Source of the DNA: JBNJFY01 sp051747265
Lineage (GTDB): Bacteria > Bacteroidota > Rhodothermia > Balneolales > Balneolaceae
Length of the DNA stretch: 64,000 bases
NCBI GenBank assembly: GCA_051747265.1
Contig: JBNJFY010000002.1
Location: 434,001 to 498,000, forward strand
Reading direction: 5' to 3'
A model generated the notes under the pieces. The model saw only the letters and a list, made by a program, of their open reading frames with translations, ran no database searches and was not told the DNA's origin. The translations under genes and the position numbers were made by a program. Positions 17,509-26,080 of the stretch are shown here, piece by piece. Each line of letters starts with the position of its first letter. Position 1 is the first letter of the stretch.

Positions 17509-18363
17509 ATGTACCGCGTAGAACTCCAAAATTTCGAAGGTCCCTTGGATCTCCTGCTGTTTTTTATCAAGCGGGATGAGCTGGAGATCTACGACATTCC
17601 TATCGCCTATATCACTGAGCAATTTCTGGAGTTTATGCATCTGATGGAGGAGCTGGACCTGGATCTGGCCAGCGAGTTTATTCACATGGCCAGTATGCTG
17701 ATGTCTATCAAAGCCAAGATGATGCTTCCCCGCTTGGAAGACGATGATGAGGATGATTTCATCTCCGAGGAGGATCCTCGTTATGAACTGGTACAACGTC
17801 TCCTGGAGTACAAGCGCTACAAAGAGATGGCCGGCAAGATGGAAGACATCGACGAAGAGTCTCGCAAAAGTTATTATCGGGGCTACCTGGATAATGATGA
17901 GGTGGATCCACAACCCACCGGTGAAGCGCTCAAAGATGTGACCATGTTTGACCTGATGGCCGCCTATAAAAAGGTGTTGGCGGATATCAAACGCCAAAAT
18001 GTGGTTCACCGGGTGGAAAAGGTAAATACCACGGTGGAAGAACAGACCGAATATATTTTTGATACTTTGCACAAGCGTGGGCGCACCTCTTTCAAAGCCA
18101 TCTGCATGGAGCTGCGCAATCGTACGCTCGTTGTGGTGACGTTTTTGGCCATGTTGGAAATGGTCAAAGAGCACCAGATCGACCTGTTTATTGAAGACAA
18201 CGAACCCGAAGATTTTTATCTGGATCTAAAACCGGTGGATGAACTGTTGGAAACGGCTGAATCTCCCCCGGAGCGCGCTTTTCCTGAAGATTATGAGCCC
18301 GAGGAGTCGGCCGAACAAAGTACTGAGGTCTCCCCGGATCCAGCCAGTGATGATGCTGAATAG
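17509..18363 (+). CDS. scpA: Segregation and condensation protein A
   Basis: 284 aa kleisin subunit of the SMC-ScpAB condensin. The N-terminal signature YRVELQNFEGPLDLLLFFIK and the helix DIPIAYITEQFLEFMHLM are diagnostic. The C-terminal winged helix is at about 195-245 (TSFKAICMELRNRTLVVVTFLAMLEMVKE). An acidic tail rich in Glu, Pro and Ser closes the protein. The scpB gene, often adjacent in other genomes, is not next to it here. Confidence 0.93.
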   Translation: MYRVELQNFEGPLDLLLFFIKRDELEIYDIPIAYITEQFLEFMHLMEELDLDLASEFIHMASMLMSIKAKMMLPRLEDDDEDDFISEEDPRYELVQRLLEYKRYKEMAGKMEDIDEESRKSYYRGYLDNDEVDPQPTGEALKDVTMFDLMAAYKKVLADIKRQNVVHRVEKVNTTVEEQTEYIFDTLHKRGRTSFKAICMELRNRTLVVVTFLAMLEMVKEHQIDLFIEDNEPEDFYLDLKPVDELLETAESPPERAFPEDYEPEESAEQSTEVSPDPASDDAE

Positions 18364-18430
18364 AATGTACAGTTGATACGTTTTTTGCTAACCTTTCATA
18401 TCACAACTAACGAATAATTTAATTCACTCT

Positions 18431-20170
18431 ATGCTTACACGGATATCACGAATGGGACTTTTGTTGCTGATGCTAACCGGCCTATTGGGCTATGGTTGCT
18501 CCAGCGAACAGAAAACCATGGACGAAGAAGCTGCGGTCAAAGAAAAAATGACGCTCAATGAGCGGATGCTGCAGTATCAATCTGAAATCACCACCGAATT
18601 TTTGAAGGATCACCTGACGGTCTATGCCGCCGATTCGATGGGCGGACGAGAATCAGGCACCGAATACGAACGCAAAGCGGCTGACTATTTGGTTGACCAG
18701 TACAAACAGATAGGCGTTCTACCCGGAGCCGGACAGGATCAGTATCAGCAATATTATGATCTGAATGCCACACTATATGATAGTTTGACGTTCAAGCTCC
18801 ATAACCTGGACAGCACCGTAGTGGCGCAGTCTACCGCGAAAAAAGGGCACGTCGGTGTGTTGAGTCCAATGTATGGGGGCAATGTTGCTCAAACCGGGCG
18901 TGTGGTTTTTGCTGGGTTTGGGGTTACCGATACCACTCGTATGGTGGACCATCTGAAAGGATTAGATTTGACCGGTAAATTTGTATTGGTATTCAACGAG
19001 ATTCCCCACATTGATGAAGCCACCGGGGATACGTTGATCGATCCCAGCCAAACGGTGCGCTCTCGATTCAGTTCGCTGGCTTTCCGTAGTGGTGCCGCCG
19101 GCGTATTGGTGGTGGCCCACGATTCGGTTTCGCAGTATCTGGAATCAGCGGAAGGACGCCTGGGACGTTTTGACGGTCCGACCAACTTACGTTTGGCCTA
19201 TCTTGATAAAGAAGACGATGGCGGTTTCCAAGGTGGTTATTACTATATCAATCCGGAATGGGCAAGCACTATGTTAGGCCTGGATTCAGTGGATCAACTG
19301 AACGCCATGCGCGATTCGCTGGCTACCAAGGATCACCTGACTTCCTTTGAACCCATGGCCACGGAGTACTTGCTCTCCAATACCCCGTACACCCAAACGC
19401 AGACGGTGGAGAGCTCCAATATTGTTGGTGTGATTGAAGGCACCGATCCGAACCTGAAGAATGAAGTAGTGGTTTTATCTGCTCATTACGATCACGTAGG
19501 TATTGGCGCTCCGGATAGTACGGGCGACGCCATCTACAACGGTGCTGATGATGACGGCAGTGGTACCATTGGTTTGTTGAGTGTGGCTCATGCTTTGCAG
19601 AAAGCCAAAGAGGATGGACATGGTCCCCGCCGAAGTGTAATGTTCTTGAGCGTTTCTGCTGAGGAAAAAGGGTTATTGGGATCCCGTTATTACAGCGATC
19701 ACCCCACTTGGCCGATGGAAGAGACCATTGCCAACATTAACGTGGATATGATTGGCCGTGTGGATGACCGTTATCAGGAGAAGGATTCCACCGAGCATGA
19801 TTATGTGTATACCATCGGTGGCAAAATTATCTCCTCGCAGCTGGATAGCTTAGTCATGGCTGGCAATCAGATGACGGCCAACGTTACGCTAGATGATTTC
19901 TACAATGATCTGAATGATCCTAACCAGTTTTACCGCCGCAGTGATCACTGGAATTTTGGTCGTCTGGGTGTGCCGTTCATCTTCTTCTTTAATGGCACCC
20001 ACGAGGATTATCATCGCCCGGGCGATGAGGTTGAAAAAATCACTTGGGCTCCGTACACCAATCGGGTCCGTACCATCTACGGTAGTGTGATAATGCTGGC
20101 CAATACAGCAGAACCTCCCGTCGTGGATAACCAGATGTTTATCGAGAAAACGCAGGTGGATCCGCGCTAG
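18431..20170 (+). CDS. M28-family zinc aminopeptidase lipoprotein
   Basis: 579 aa, with a lipoprotein signal ending LLGYGC (Cys near residue 23), so it is envelope-bound. A protease-associated (PA) domain occupies about 150-290. The M28 catalytic domain follows with the co-catalytic zinc ligands: His in SAHYDHVG near 351, Asp in GADDDGSGT near 378, Glu-Glu in SAEEKGLLGS near 412 and Asp in NVDMIGR near 438. A late His in HEDYHRPGDE near 530 completes the site. It probably trims peptides from external protein. It is followed at once by a strong terminator. Confidence 0.9.
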   Translation: MLTRISRMGLLLLMLTGLLGYGCSSEQKTMDEEAAVKEKMTLNERMLQYQSEITTEFLKDHLTVYAADSMGGRESGTEYERKAADYLVDQYKQIGVLPGAGQDQYQQYYDLNATLYDSLTFKLHNLDSTVVAQSTAKKGHVGVLSPMYGGNVAQTGRVVFAGFGVTDTTRMVDHLKGLDLTGKFVLVFNEIPHIDEATGDTLIDPSQTVRSRFSSLAFRSGAAGVLVVAHDSVSQYLESAEGRLGRFDGPTNLRLAYLDKEDDGGFQGGYYYINPEWASTMLGLDSVDQLNAMRDSLATKDHLTSFEPMATEYLLSNTPYTQTQTVESSNIVGVIEGTDPNLKNEVVVLSAHYDHVGIGAPDSTGDAIYNGADDDGSGTIGLLSVAHALQKAKEDGHGPRRSVMFLSVSAEEKGLLGSRYYSDHPTWPMEETIANINVDMIGRVDDRYQEKDSTEHDYVYTIGGKIISSQLDSLVMAGNQMTANVTLDDFYNDLNDPNQFYRRSDHWNFGRLGVPFIFFFNGTHEDYHRPGDEVEKITWAPYTNRVRTIYGSVIMLANTAEPPVVDNQMFIEKTQVDPR

Positions 20171-20211
20171 GACTAAGACCGTTGCATAGCTGAATTTCAG
20201 CGATGAGTTTG

Positions 20212-20245
20212 AAAGCCGGCCCCGTTCATTCGGGGTCGGCTTTTT
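20212..20245 (+). terminator. Rho-independent terminator of the M28 peptidase gene
   Basis: Stem AAAGCCGGCCCCG with CGGGGTCGGCTTT around the loop TTCATT, with one G-T pair, followed by a T run. It lies 42 bases after the stop codon. Confidence 0.88.
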
Positions 20246-20272
20246 GTTCATCGGACGGCCTGTCCGATGAAC
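20246..20272. repeat. REP-like palindrome A
   Basis: Perfect 11-bp stem GTTCATCGGAC with its complement around the loop GGCCT. A very similar palindrome, with the same CTCATCGGAC-type stem, occurs at 43431-43455. It lies between the M28 terminator and the RAYT gene, so it may be a substrate of that transposase. Confidence 0.65.
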
Positions 20273-20343
20273 GGCTCCAACTATTTTTGTAAGGAATTGA
20301 TGCGATTTGGCTCTCGTATATAAATGCACAACCCTGAAAACGG

Positions 20344-20366
20344 TACTCCGGGAGGCTCCCGGAGTA
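20344..20366. repeat. Palindrome just upstream of RAYT
   Basis: Perfect 11-bp arms TACTCCGGGAG and complement around a single G, ending 24 bases before the preferred RAYT start. It could be a REP substrate, or a structure controlling RAYT translation. Confidence 0.6.
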
Positions 20367-20390
20367 GAGGTGGGACCAATTCTATTTATT

Positions 20391-21026
20391 ATGCGAGACC
20401 AACAACATGTTCATAGACGCAATATGTGGCACTATCAACCTCCGGGTGCCGTTTTCCATGTTGTGATTCGATTAGCTCACTCATTGCCCAGATTTCTGGT
20501 TGACTCAATCAATGCAGGTGAGTTTGATCTCTCTGAGAAAACCTTCCAAGGATGGTGGGGACGTGAACTGTTTACCAAGGATTATTATCAACACTTGATG
20601 AGACAAGCGCCTAATTTGGGGTATGGTCCTCAATGGCTTAAGAATCCTGATATCGCTGAACTTGCCAAGGAGGCACTACATTATCGTGATCGTAAAGTTT
20701 ATCGATTGTATGCTTATTCCATCATGCCCAATCACATTCATATTTTGTTCCGCCATTTGGCAAAATCAGAAGATGAAAAATATCCGCTAGCTGAAATCAT
20801 CAGGTCATATAAGTGGTATGTAGCGAGAAATGGCAATAAGATTCTAGGCAGGGAAGGTGCTTTTTGGGGCAGGGAATATTTTGATGAGGTAGTAACCAAC
20901 CGTACTTCCTTCATCAACATCGCCCGTTACATCACGGAAAATCCCGTTAAAGCATACTTGGCAGAGCATTGGATGAATTGGCCCCACACATGGGTCCATC
21001 CGGCTCTGCGAAAAGCATTGGGATGA
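20391..21026 (+). CDS. REP-associated tyrosine transposase (RAYT, Y1 family)
   Basis: About 211 aa from ATG at 20391; MWHYQPPGAVFHV from the next Met at 20424 is also possible. The frame opens further back to a TTG at 20307, but that would run through a perfect palindrome. It is an HUH single-strand DNA transposase of the IS200/REP type. The HUH motif is MPNHIHIL and the catalytic Tyr is probably in IIRSYKWYVARNG. ITENPVKAYLAEHWMNWPHTW is the typical C-terminal signature. No IS ends surround it, which fits domesticated RAYTs that act on REP palindromes scattered in the genome. Palindromes at 20246 and 20344 lie directly upstream. Confidence 0.82.
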   Translation: MRDQQHVHRRNMWHYQPPGAVFHVVIRLAHSLPRFLVDSINAGEFDLSEKTFQGWWGRELFTKDYYQHLMRQAPNLGYGPQWLKNPDIAELAKEALHYRDRKVYRLYAYSIMPNHIHILFRHLAKSEDEKYPLAEIIRSYKWYVARNGNKILGREGAFWGREYFDEVVTNRTSFINIARYITENPVKAYLAEHWMNWPHTWVHPALRKALG

Positions 21027-21183
21027 GCCCATCAATTCCCTGATGCAGTGACACCATCTGACACTCCCGTTTTGTATACTTGAAGCGTGACCGATCCCGA
21101 TAATCTGAAATTCAACTTTACCAAAAGGCGGGGCTTGGTTACACTGTTCATCAAGCGGATTAATTTTAGACGGGTTTTGATAC

Positions 21184-22491
21184 ATGGCATTTAAAATACT
21201 GGCTACGGCGGATTTGCATTTGGGGCGGAAGTCGTCTCGGTTGCCGAGGGATAAACGGGCGGAGTACGGTCCGACAACTCACATTTTAAAAGCAATACGA
21301 AAAGCGGCCCTCTCGCACCAAGTAGATGCGGTGGTGATGGCCGGTGATGTGATTGATGCCAGCAACCATTTTATCGAGGTATATAACGATCTCTACCAAA
21401 CGCTGCGAAATCTGATTGAGCAAGATATCGATGTGGTGCTAACTGCTGGGAACCACGACTATGACGCGTTGGCGGAGTTTGTGAATCATTTGGACGACCG
21501 CTTTCCCAAGGAACGCCTCCATTTTCTTGGCCAAAACGGACAATGGAGCAGCTGTGAGCTACAGAATAGCGCCGGGGAATTGCTGCAATGTATCGGGTGG
21601 TCATTTGACAGCCTGCATTTTCAGGATGATCCGACTCGCCTGTTGGAAGCTGATCTGATTCATCCATCAAAACCCACGCTGGGCGTTTTGCACGGCGATT
21701 TTTCGGATGACCAAAGTCGCTATGCCCCGCTGCGTGTGGAGCATCTGACTGGTCATGATGTGGATGGGTGGATTGTGGGGCACATTCATAAACCACAGGT
21801 ACTAAACACCTCCCCTCTGGTGACTTATCCCGGCTCCCCGCAACCGCTGAGCCCCAAAGAGACCGGCGAGCATGGCGTTATGCTATTGCAGATTGAATCC
21901 GATGGCGCCATCCAGCAGGAACGACTTGAGATTTCTCCCTTGCGCTATGAAGAGGCTCGGCTAGAAATCAACCCGGAGTTGGAACTAAAGCAATTGCGGA
22001 GTCACTGCCTCAATTATCTATCCGAGTTGACTTATGATGCGGATCTGACCCTGCTCGATTTGGAGTTAACCGGGCGATCTACCCATATGGAAGCGCTGGA
22101 AGAGTTGAGCCGCGACCTGGAAGGACATGTGGCGCAGTACAGTTTGGTGGTTTCCAATGTGGCTATGAATATCCGCCCGGCCGTACAGGATTTGGAGACA
22201 CTGGCCCGCTTTGATGATCCGCTGGGTATGGTGGCTCAGGCCTTAATCGATCTGGAAAGGGATCAACCCAACGATTTTCTGGAGGCTTATCGCACCAAAG
22301 TGGAAGAACGCCGCCTGGAAATGGATAGCAGCAAAACCTATAGCCCGCTGGATCAAGTGGTCTTGGAGGAAACGCTGGAGCAGGCCGATTCCGAATCTGC
22401 GGAGCGTGAGCTGGCGGAAGTATTGGCCGATCAATTGTGGAGTGTACTCTATGAGCTGCATCAACAAAAGGGGGAGGTCGCACATGGATAA
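21184..22491 (+). CDS. SbcD/YhaO-like DNA exonuclease
   Basis: 435 aa calcineurin-like metallophosphoesterase, the Mre11/SbcD relative of the YhaO type. Metal-binding motifs are in order: ADLHLG at 8-13, VVMAGDVID, LTAGNHDY, LGVLHGDFSD, then GHIHKPQ. A C-terminal capping region of ~190 residues follows. Its last bases overlap the start of the SbcC-like ATPase (ATGGATAA), so the two proteins are made as a complex. First gene of an operon with the RecC, RecB and RecD genes. Expected role: nuclease of a Rad50/Mre11-type complex acting on hairpins or blocked double-strand ends. Confidence 0.88.
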   Translation: MAFKILATADLHLGRKSSRLPRDKRAEYGPTTHILKAIRKAALSHQVDAVVMAGDVIDASNHFIEVYNDLYQTLRNLIEQDIDVVLTAGNHDYDALAEFVNHLDDRFPKERLHFLGQNGQWSSCELQNSAGELLQCIGWSFDSLHFQDDPTRLLEADLIHPSKPTLGVLHGDFSDDQSRYAPLRVEHLTGHDVDGWIVGHIHKPQVLNTSPLVTYPGSPQPLSPKETGEHGVMLLQIESDGAIQQERLEISPLRYEEARLEINPELELKQLRSHCLNYLSELTYDADLTLLDLELTGRSTHMEALEELSRDLEGHVAQYSLVVSNVAMNIRPAVQDLETLARFDDPLGMVAQALIDLERDQPNDFLEAYRTKVEERRLEMDSSKTYSPLDQVVLEETLEQADSESAERELAEVLADQLWSVLYELHQQKGEVAHG

Positions 22492-25400
22492 GATGAAGCA
22501 AAAATCACCCCTGCACATCAACCGACTTTTCCTGCGATGGGGACCCACCGGCGATCAACAGGAACTGGATTTTACCGATTTTGGTGGCGGTATCAACCTG
22601 GTCAAAGGACCCAACGCCTCCGGCAAAACCACCACGTCGAGGGCGATCCGCAAGTTGTTGTGGAAAGAAAGCAATGATCCAAAATTGGCATACCTGGATC
22701 GCACCCAGTTACGACTGGAAAGTCAATTGAAAGAGGATACATGGTCACTGGAGTGGAATTATGGGCGGGGCGAGTCGCGCCGCAACGGCCAGACTGTCGA
22801 TCAACCGGGGTGGAATACCGAACTGCCCTCCGACCGGTATCAACTGGCATTGCATGAATTGTTGGTGGCCGATGATCATAAACTGGCCGACAAAATCTAT
22901 CAGGAGATGTTGGGCGGTTATGATCTGGACGAGGCCCGCAAGCAGCTCGGTTACAGCGATACCATCCGCAATAAAAGCATCAAGGAATTTAAAGCGTTTG
23001 AGGAAGCGCGGCGCAAGGAAGAAGAAGCTCGCGCGCATTTGCGAGAACTGAGCAAAGCCGAAAATGAGCTGCTTCAGCTGGAAGAGAACCTGAAATCGTA
23101 TCAATCGCTGGAACAGCGTCAAGATGCTCTGCAACAGCTTTTGCGTTACCGAAACCAGCTGAACGAACTGCGTGAACTGGAGAGCAAGCTCGCGCAGTTT
23201 GATTCGATTGTCGGAGAACTGACCGGCAACGAATACAACCGTCTGCAAAAGCTGAAGGAAAAACAACATGACTTGCGTCATCATGTGGATGAATTGCAGT
23301 CCAAGGTGCAAAAGCTGAAGGAAGATCAGCAAGCACTATCCATACCTGAGGAGCGACTGAATTATGAAGTACTCAGTGGTTGGAAGCGCCAACTGGAAAC
23401 GCTCAAAAACGACCACGAAAAACTGGACGATCAGCAGCAGCGCATTACCGAATTGCAGGCTGAATTGCGCCATCAGCAGGCGGCCATTCGCGATTTGGAG
23501 TGGCCCGAGGAATGGCGCAATCCCCAGCCCGGCGACTGGACCCAGCTGGAATCACTGATCCGCAAACGCCTGGAAGTGTCCGCCGCCCGGGAGGAACTGG
23601 AAGAGCGGATTCAGGCGACCCATCAACAATTGGAGCAATTTGAACAGCTTCCCCCAGCCGGAACCATCGAGCAGGGTTTACAACTACTCCGACAGCTCTT
23701 TCGAATACCGGAAACCGACGAAGAATCAACCCCATCCGCGGGCATCAAACCAATCTGGGGCTGGTTGGCCTTGCTGATTCTCGCGCTTTCGGGAGCCGGT
23801 GCGATCTGGCTTTCCCCTTGGATATTATTGGGTGGACTCCTTCTCTCGGCCGGACTCCTCTGGTGGGGCATGCATGACACTGAGTCAACCGATTTAGATC
23901 AACAAGCCCATGCGCGACAGCAAGCTCAACTTCAGCAGGATTTTAAAAATCTACGTTTGCTGGATCCAACCGGATGGGATGACAACGCGCTGACCGACTA
24001 CGTAAATCAATTGATCACCCTGAAAGAGCGTAGTGAACAACAAGCCCGGCTGGATGAGCGACTGAGTCAGCTCAACGTGCGTCGCGAGCGACTACAAGAG
24101 CAAGCCGGCCAACTGTCTGAGCAACTGGACGAACTGAAATCCGCATTTGGCGTGTTACCTTCGTTTGACTCCGATGCCGCCCTCTATCAGTTCGTCAAGC
24201 AGGTGGCTGAGTTGAATGCCATTCGTGGCAATCTGGCTGGTGCACTAAACGGTGAAGAAACCTTACAGAAAAGAGTAAATGCGCACCGGAAAGAACTGGT
24301 GAATTCGCTACAATCGGTTAATGGTGAGGTCATCAATAGCACCGATTTATCTTCTCTGCAGCAGATCATCGCCCGACTGGATCGGGACTGGAATCACTGG
24401 AAGGATCTGGAAAACAAACGCGAAAACCTTTCGCTGGATCTGAAGCACAACCAGAAGCAGTTACGGGAGGTGGACCAGCAGCTGGAAGCGCTTCGCAGCG
24501 TCTTTCCGGATCAGACCGATGAAGCGCAGATGCAGGTGTGGTGTAAGCAGGTTCCGACGTATCAGCGAACTAAAGAACAGGTGAGTAATCAGCAGGCTGT
24601 AGTACAGAATGCTCGTAATCAGGCCGAGGAAGAGCCTGCCTTGCAAGAGGTGGATTGGGATGCCAACTCCGCCGAGATTCGAGAGGAACTATCCGACATT
24701 GAGCGACAATTGAATCAGAAGCAGGCCGACCAGAAACGTTACAATGAACTGAGCGGCGAGATCCACGCTGCCCGCAATCGCAATGATCTGGAAGACGCCC
24801 ACGGCACCGTGCACGATGCGTGGTTTGATCTCAAAAAAGTGCGCGATGACAACTTGGATTCGGTGGCCGGACACGAATTATTGAATCTTTTGCAAGAGTG
24901 CGCCCAAACCGATCAAGCCCCTGCGGTGATGCGGCGGGCCAATGAGTGGTTCCAGAAAATCACCAATGATCGCTATCAATTGAAGATGTCCACCCGTGAG
25001 GCCCGTTCGGAGTTTACCGCTTTGGATACGGTGAACGGTCAGCAGTATGCGTTGGAAGCGCTCTCCAGCGGTTCTCGTATTCAGTTGTTGCTGGCCGTGC
25101 GTTTGGCCTTTGTTGAGGAGCACGAAACCGACGTGCAGTTTCCGTTGCTGGTGGATGAACTGCTGGCCAACAGCGACGATACCCGCGCACAGCAGATCAT
25201 CGATGCCTTGATCACCATCGCCAAAAGCGGACGACAGGTGTTCTACTTCACCGCCCAATCGGATGAGGTGAGCAAATGGCGCCGCCTGGCCGATACACAT
25301 GAGGTGGACATTACCGAACACGCCCTGAACCGATCAGCCACCGGTGAATCCATACAGATCGAATCGGAAGCGGTGACCAGCGATGGCGAGGCAACTATTC

Positions 25401-26053
25401 CCAATCTGGTGACCGAAGTGCCAGATCCAACCGGAAAATCCCACCGGGAATATGGGGAAGAACTCGGCGAACCTTCCTCCAACCTCAAAACCGCTTCGGT
25501 GGATCAATTGCACATCTGGTATTTCATTGAGGATCCGAAGATCCTGGCGGAACTCCTGAAACGCAACGTGGATCGCTGGGGACCGCTGAAGCACTTGCTG
25601 GAACGCGATCCGGCGAGCTTATCTGAAACGATAGATCCTGAGCAGCTCCATGCCGATGCCGGTGCTATTGAAGAATATTTGAAGCTCCGGCAGATGGGTC
25701 AACCCAAACCGGTTGATGCTTTGGTGCTCTCTGATTCGGGTGCGATCACCGAAACGTTCTGGGATGCGGTAGTTGAAAAGCTGGAAGAAGTGGACCACGA
25801 TCCGCAAGCGTTACTACAGGCGCTAGAAAATGGGGAGGTCTCGCGCTTTCAGTCAGCCAAACGGGAAGAACTGGAGCTGTATTTGGAGCAGCAGGGCTAC
25901 CTGCCCAACCGCGAACTCTTGACCGCTGCCGAACGCGAAACCCGACTCAAAGAATATCTGGCCCTGCACCCGGAAGCCGACGCCGCGCACGTGCAGCGGA
26001 TTATCATGCGACTGGAAAACCGGCAACCGGCCGAACGCACTTTATTTGATTAA
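22484..26053 (+). CDS. SbcC/YhaN-like ATPase with membrane hairpin
   Basis: 1189 aa from ATG at 22484, which overlaps the upstream stop; an earlier in-frame start would overlap more and lacks support. ABC/Rad50-type ATPase: Walker A GPNASGKTT near 42-50 and Walker B LLVDELLANSD near 887-897, with a LSSGSR signature before it. Between them are ~600 residues of Gln/Glu/Leu-rich coiled coil. At about 420-465 the coil is broken by two hydrophobic helices (GWLALLILALSGAGAIW and WILLGGLLLSAGLLWW). SbcC and Rad50 have a CxxC zinc hook there, and none is present here. This is the YhaN layout, which suggests membrane anchoring. After the ATPase, about 290 extra residues form a helical domain with no recognised motif. 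Partner of the upstream SbcD/YhaO-like nuclease. Confidence 0.87.
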   Translation: MDKMKQKSPLHINRLFLRWGPTGDQQELDFTDFGGGINLVKGPNASGKTTTSRAIRKLLWKESNDPKLAYLDRTQLRLESQLKEDTWSLEWNYGRGESRRNGQTVDQPGWNTELPSDRYQLALHELLVADDHKLADKIYQEMLGGYDLDEARKQLGYSDTIRNKSIKEFKAFEEARRKEEEARAHLRELSKAENELLQLEENLKSYQSLEQRQDALQQLLRYRNQLNELRELESKLAQFDSIVGELTGNEYNRLQKLKEKQHDLRHHVDELQSKVQKLKEDQQALSIPEERLNYEVLSGWKRQLETLKNDHEKLDDQQQRITELQAELRHQQAAIRDLEWPEEWRNPQPGDWTQLESLIRKRLEVSAAREELEERIQATHQQLEQFEQLPPAGTIEQGLQLLRQLFRIPETDEESTPSAGIKPIWGWLALLILALSGAGAIWLSPWILLGGLLLSAGLLWWGMHDTESTDLDQQAHARQQAQLQQDFKNLRLLDPTGWDDNALTDYVNQLITLKERSEQQARLDERLSQLNVRRERLQEQAGQLSEQLDELKSAFGVLPSFDSDAALYQFVKQVAELNAIRGNLAGALNGEETLQKRVNAHRKELVNSLQSVNGEVINSTDLSSLQQIIARLDRDWNHWKDLENKRENLSLDLKHNQKQLREVDQQLEALRSVFPDQTDEAQMQVWCKQVPTYQRTKEQVSNQQAVVQNARNQAEEEPALQEVDWDANSAEIREELSDIERQLNQKQADQKRYNELSGEIHAARNRNDLEDAHGTVHDAWFDLKKVRDDNLDSVAGHELLNLLQECAQTDQAPAVMRRANEWFQKITNDRYQLKMSTREARSEFTALDTVNGQQYALEALSSGSRIQLLLAVRLAFVEEHETDVQFPLLVDELLANSDDTRAQQIIDALITIAKSGRQVFYFTAQSDEVSKWRRLADTHEVDITEHALNRSATGESIQIESEAVTSDGEATIPNLVTEVPDPTGKSHREYGEELGEPSSNLKTASVDQLHIWYFIEDPKILAELLKRNVDRWGPLKHLLERDPASLSETIDPEQLHADAGAIEEYLKLRQMGQPKPVDALVLSDSGAITETFWDAVVEKLEEVDHDPQALLQALENGEVSRFQSAKREELELYLEQQGYLPNRELLTAAERETRLKEYLALHPEADAAHVQRIIMRLENRQPAERTLFD

Positions 26054-26080
26054 TTCTGATTTCAAACTACGAGAAGAGAC

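Noticed and set aside
17494..18174. 226-codon frame opposite scpA
   Set aside because: ScpA is certain; the antisense frame is His/Leu-rich shadow sequence.
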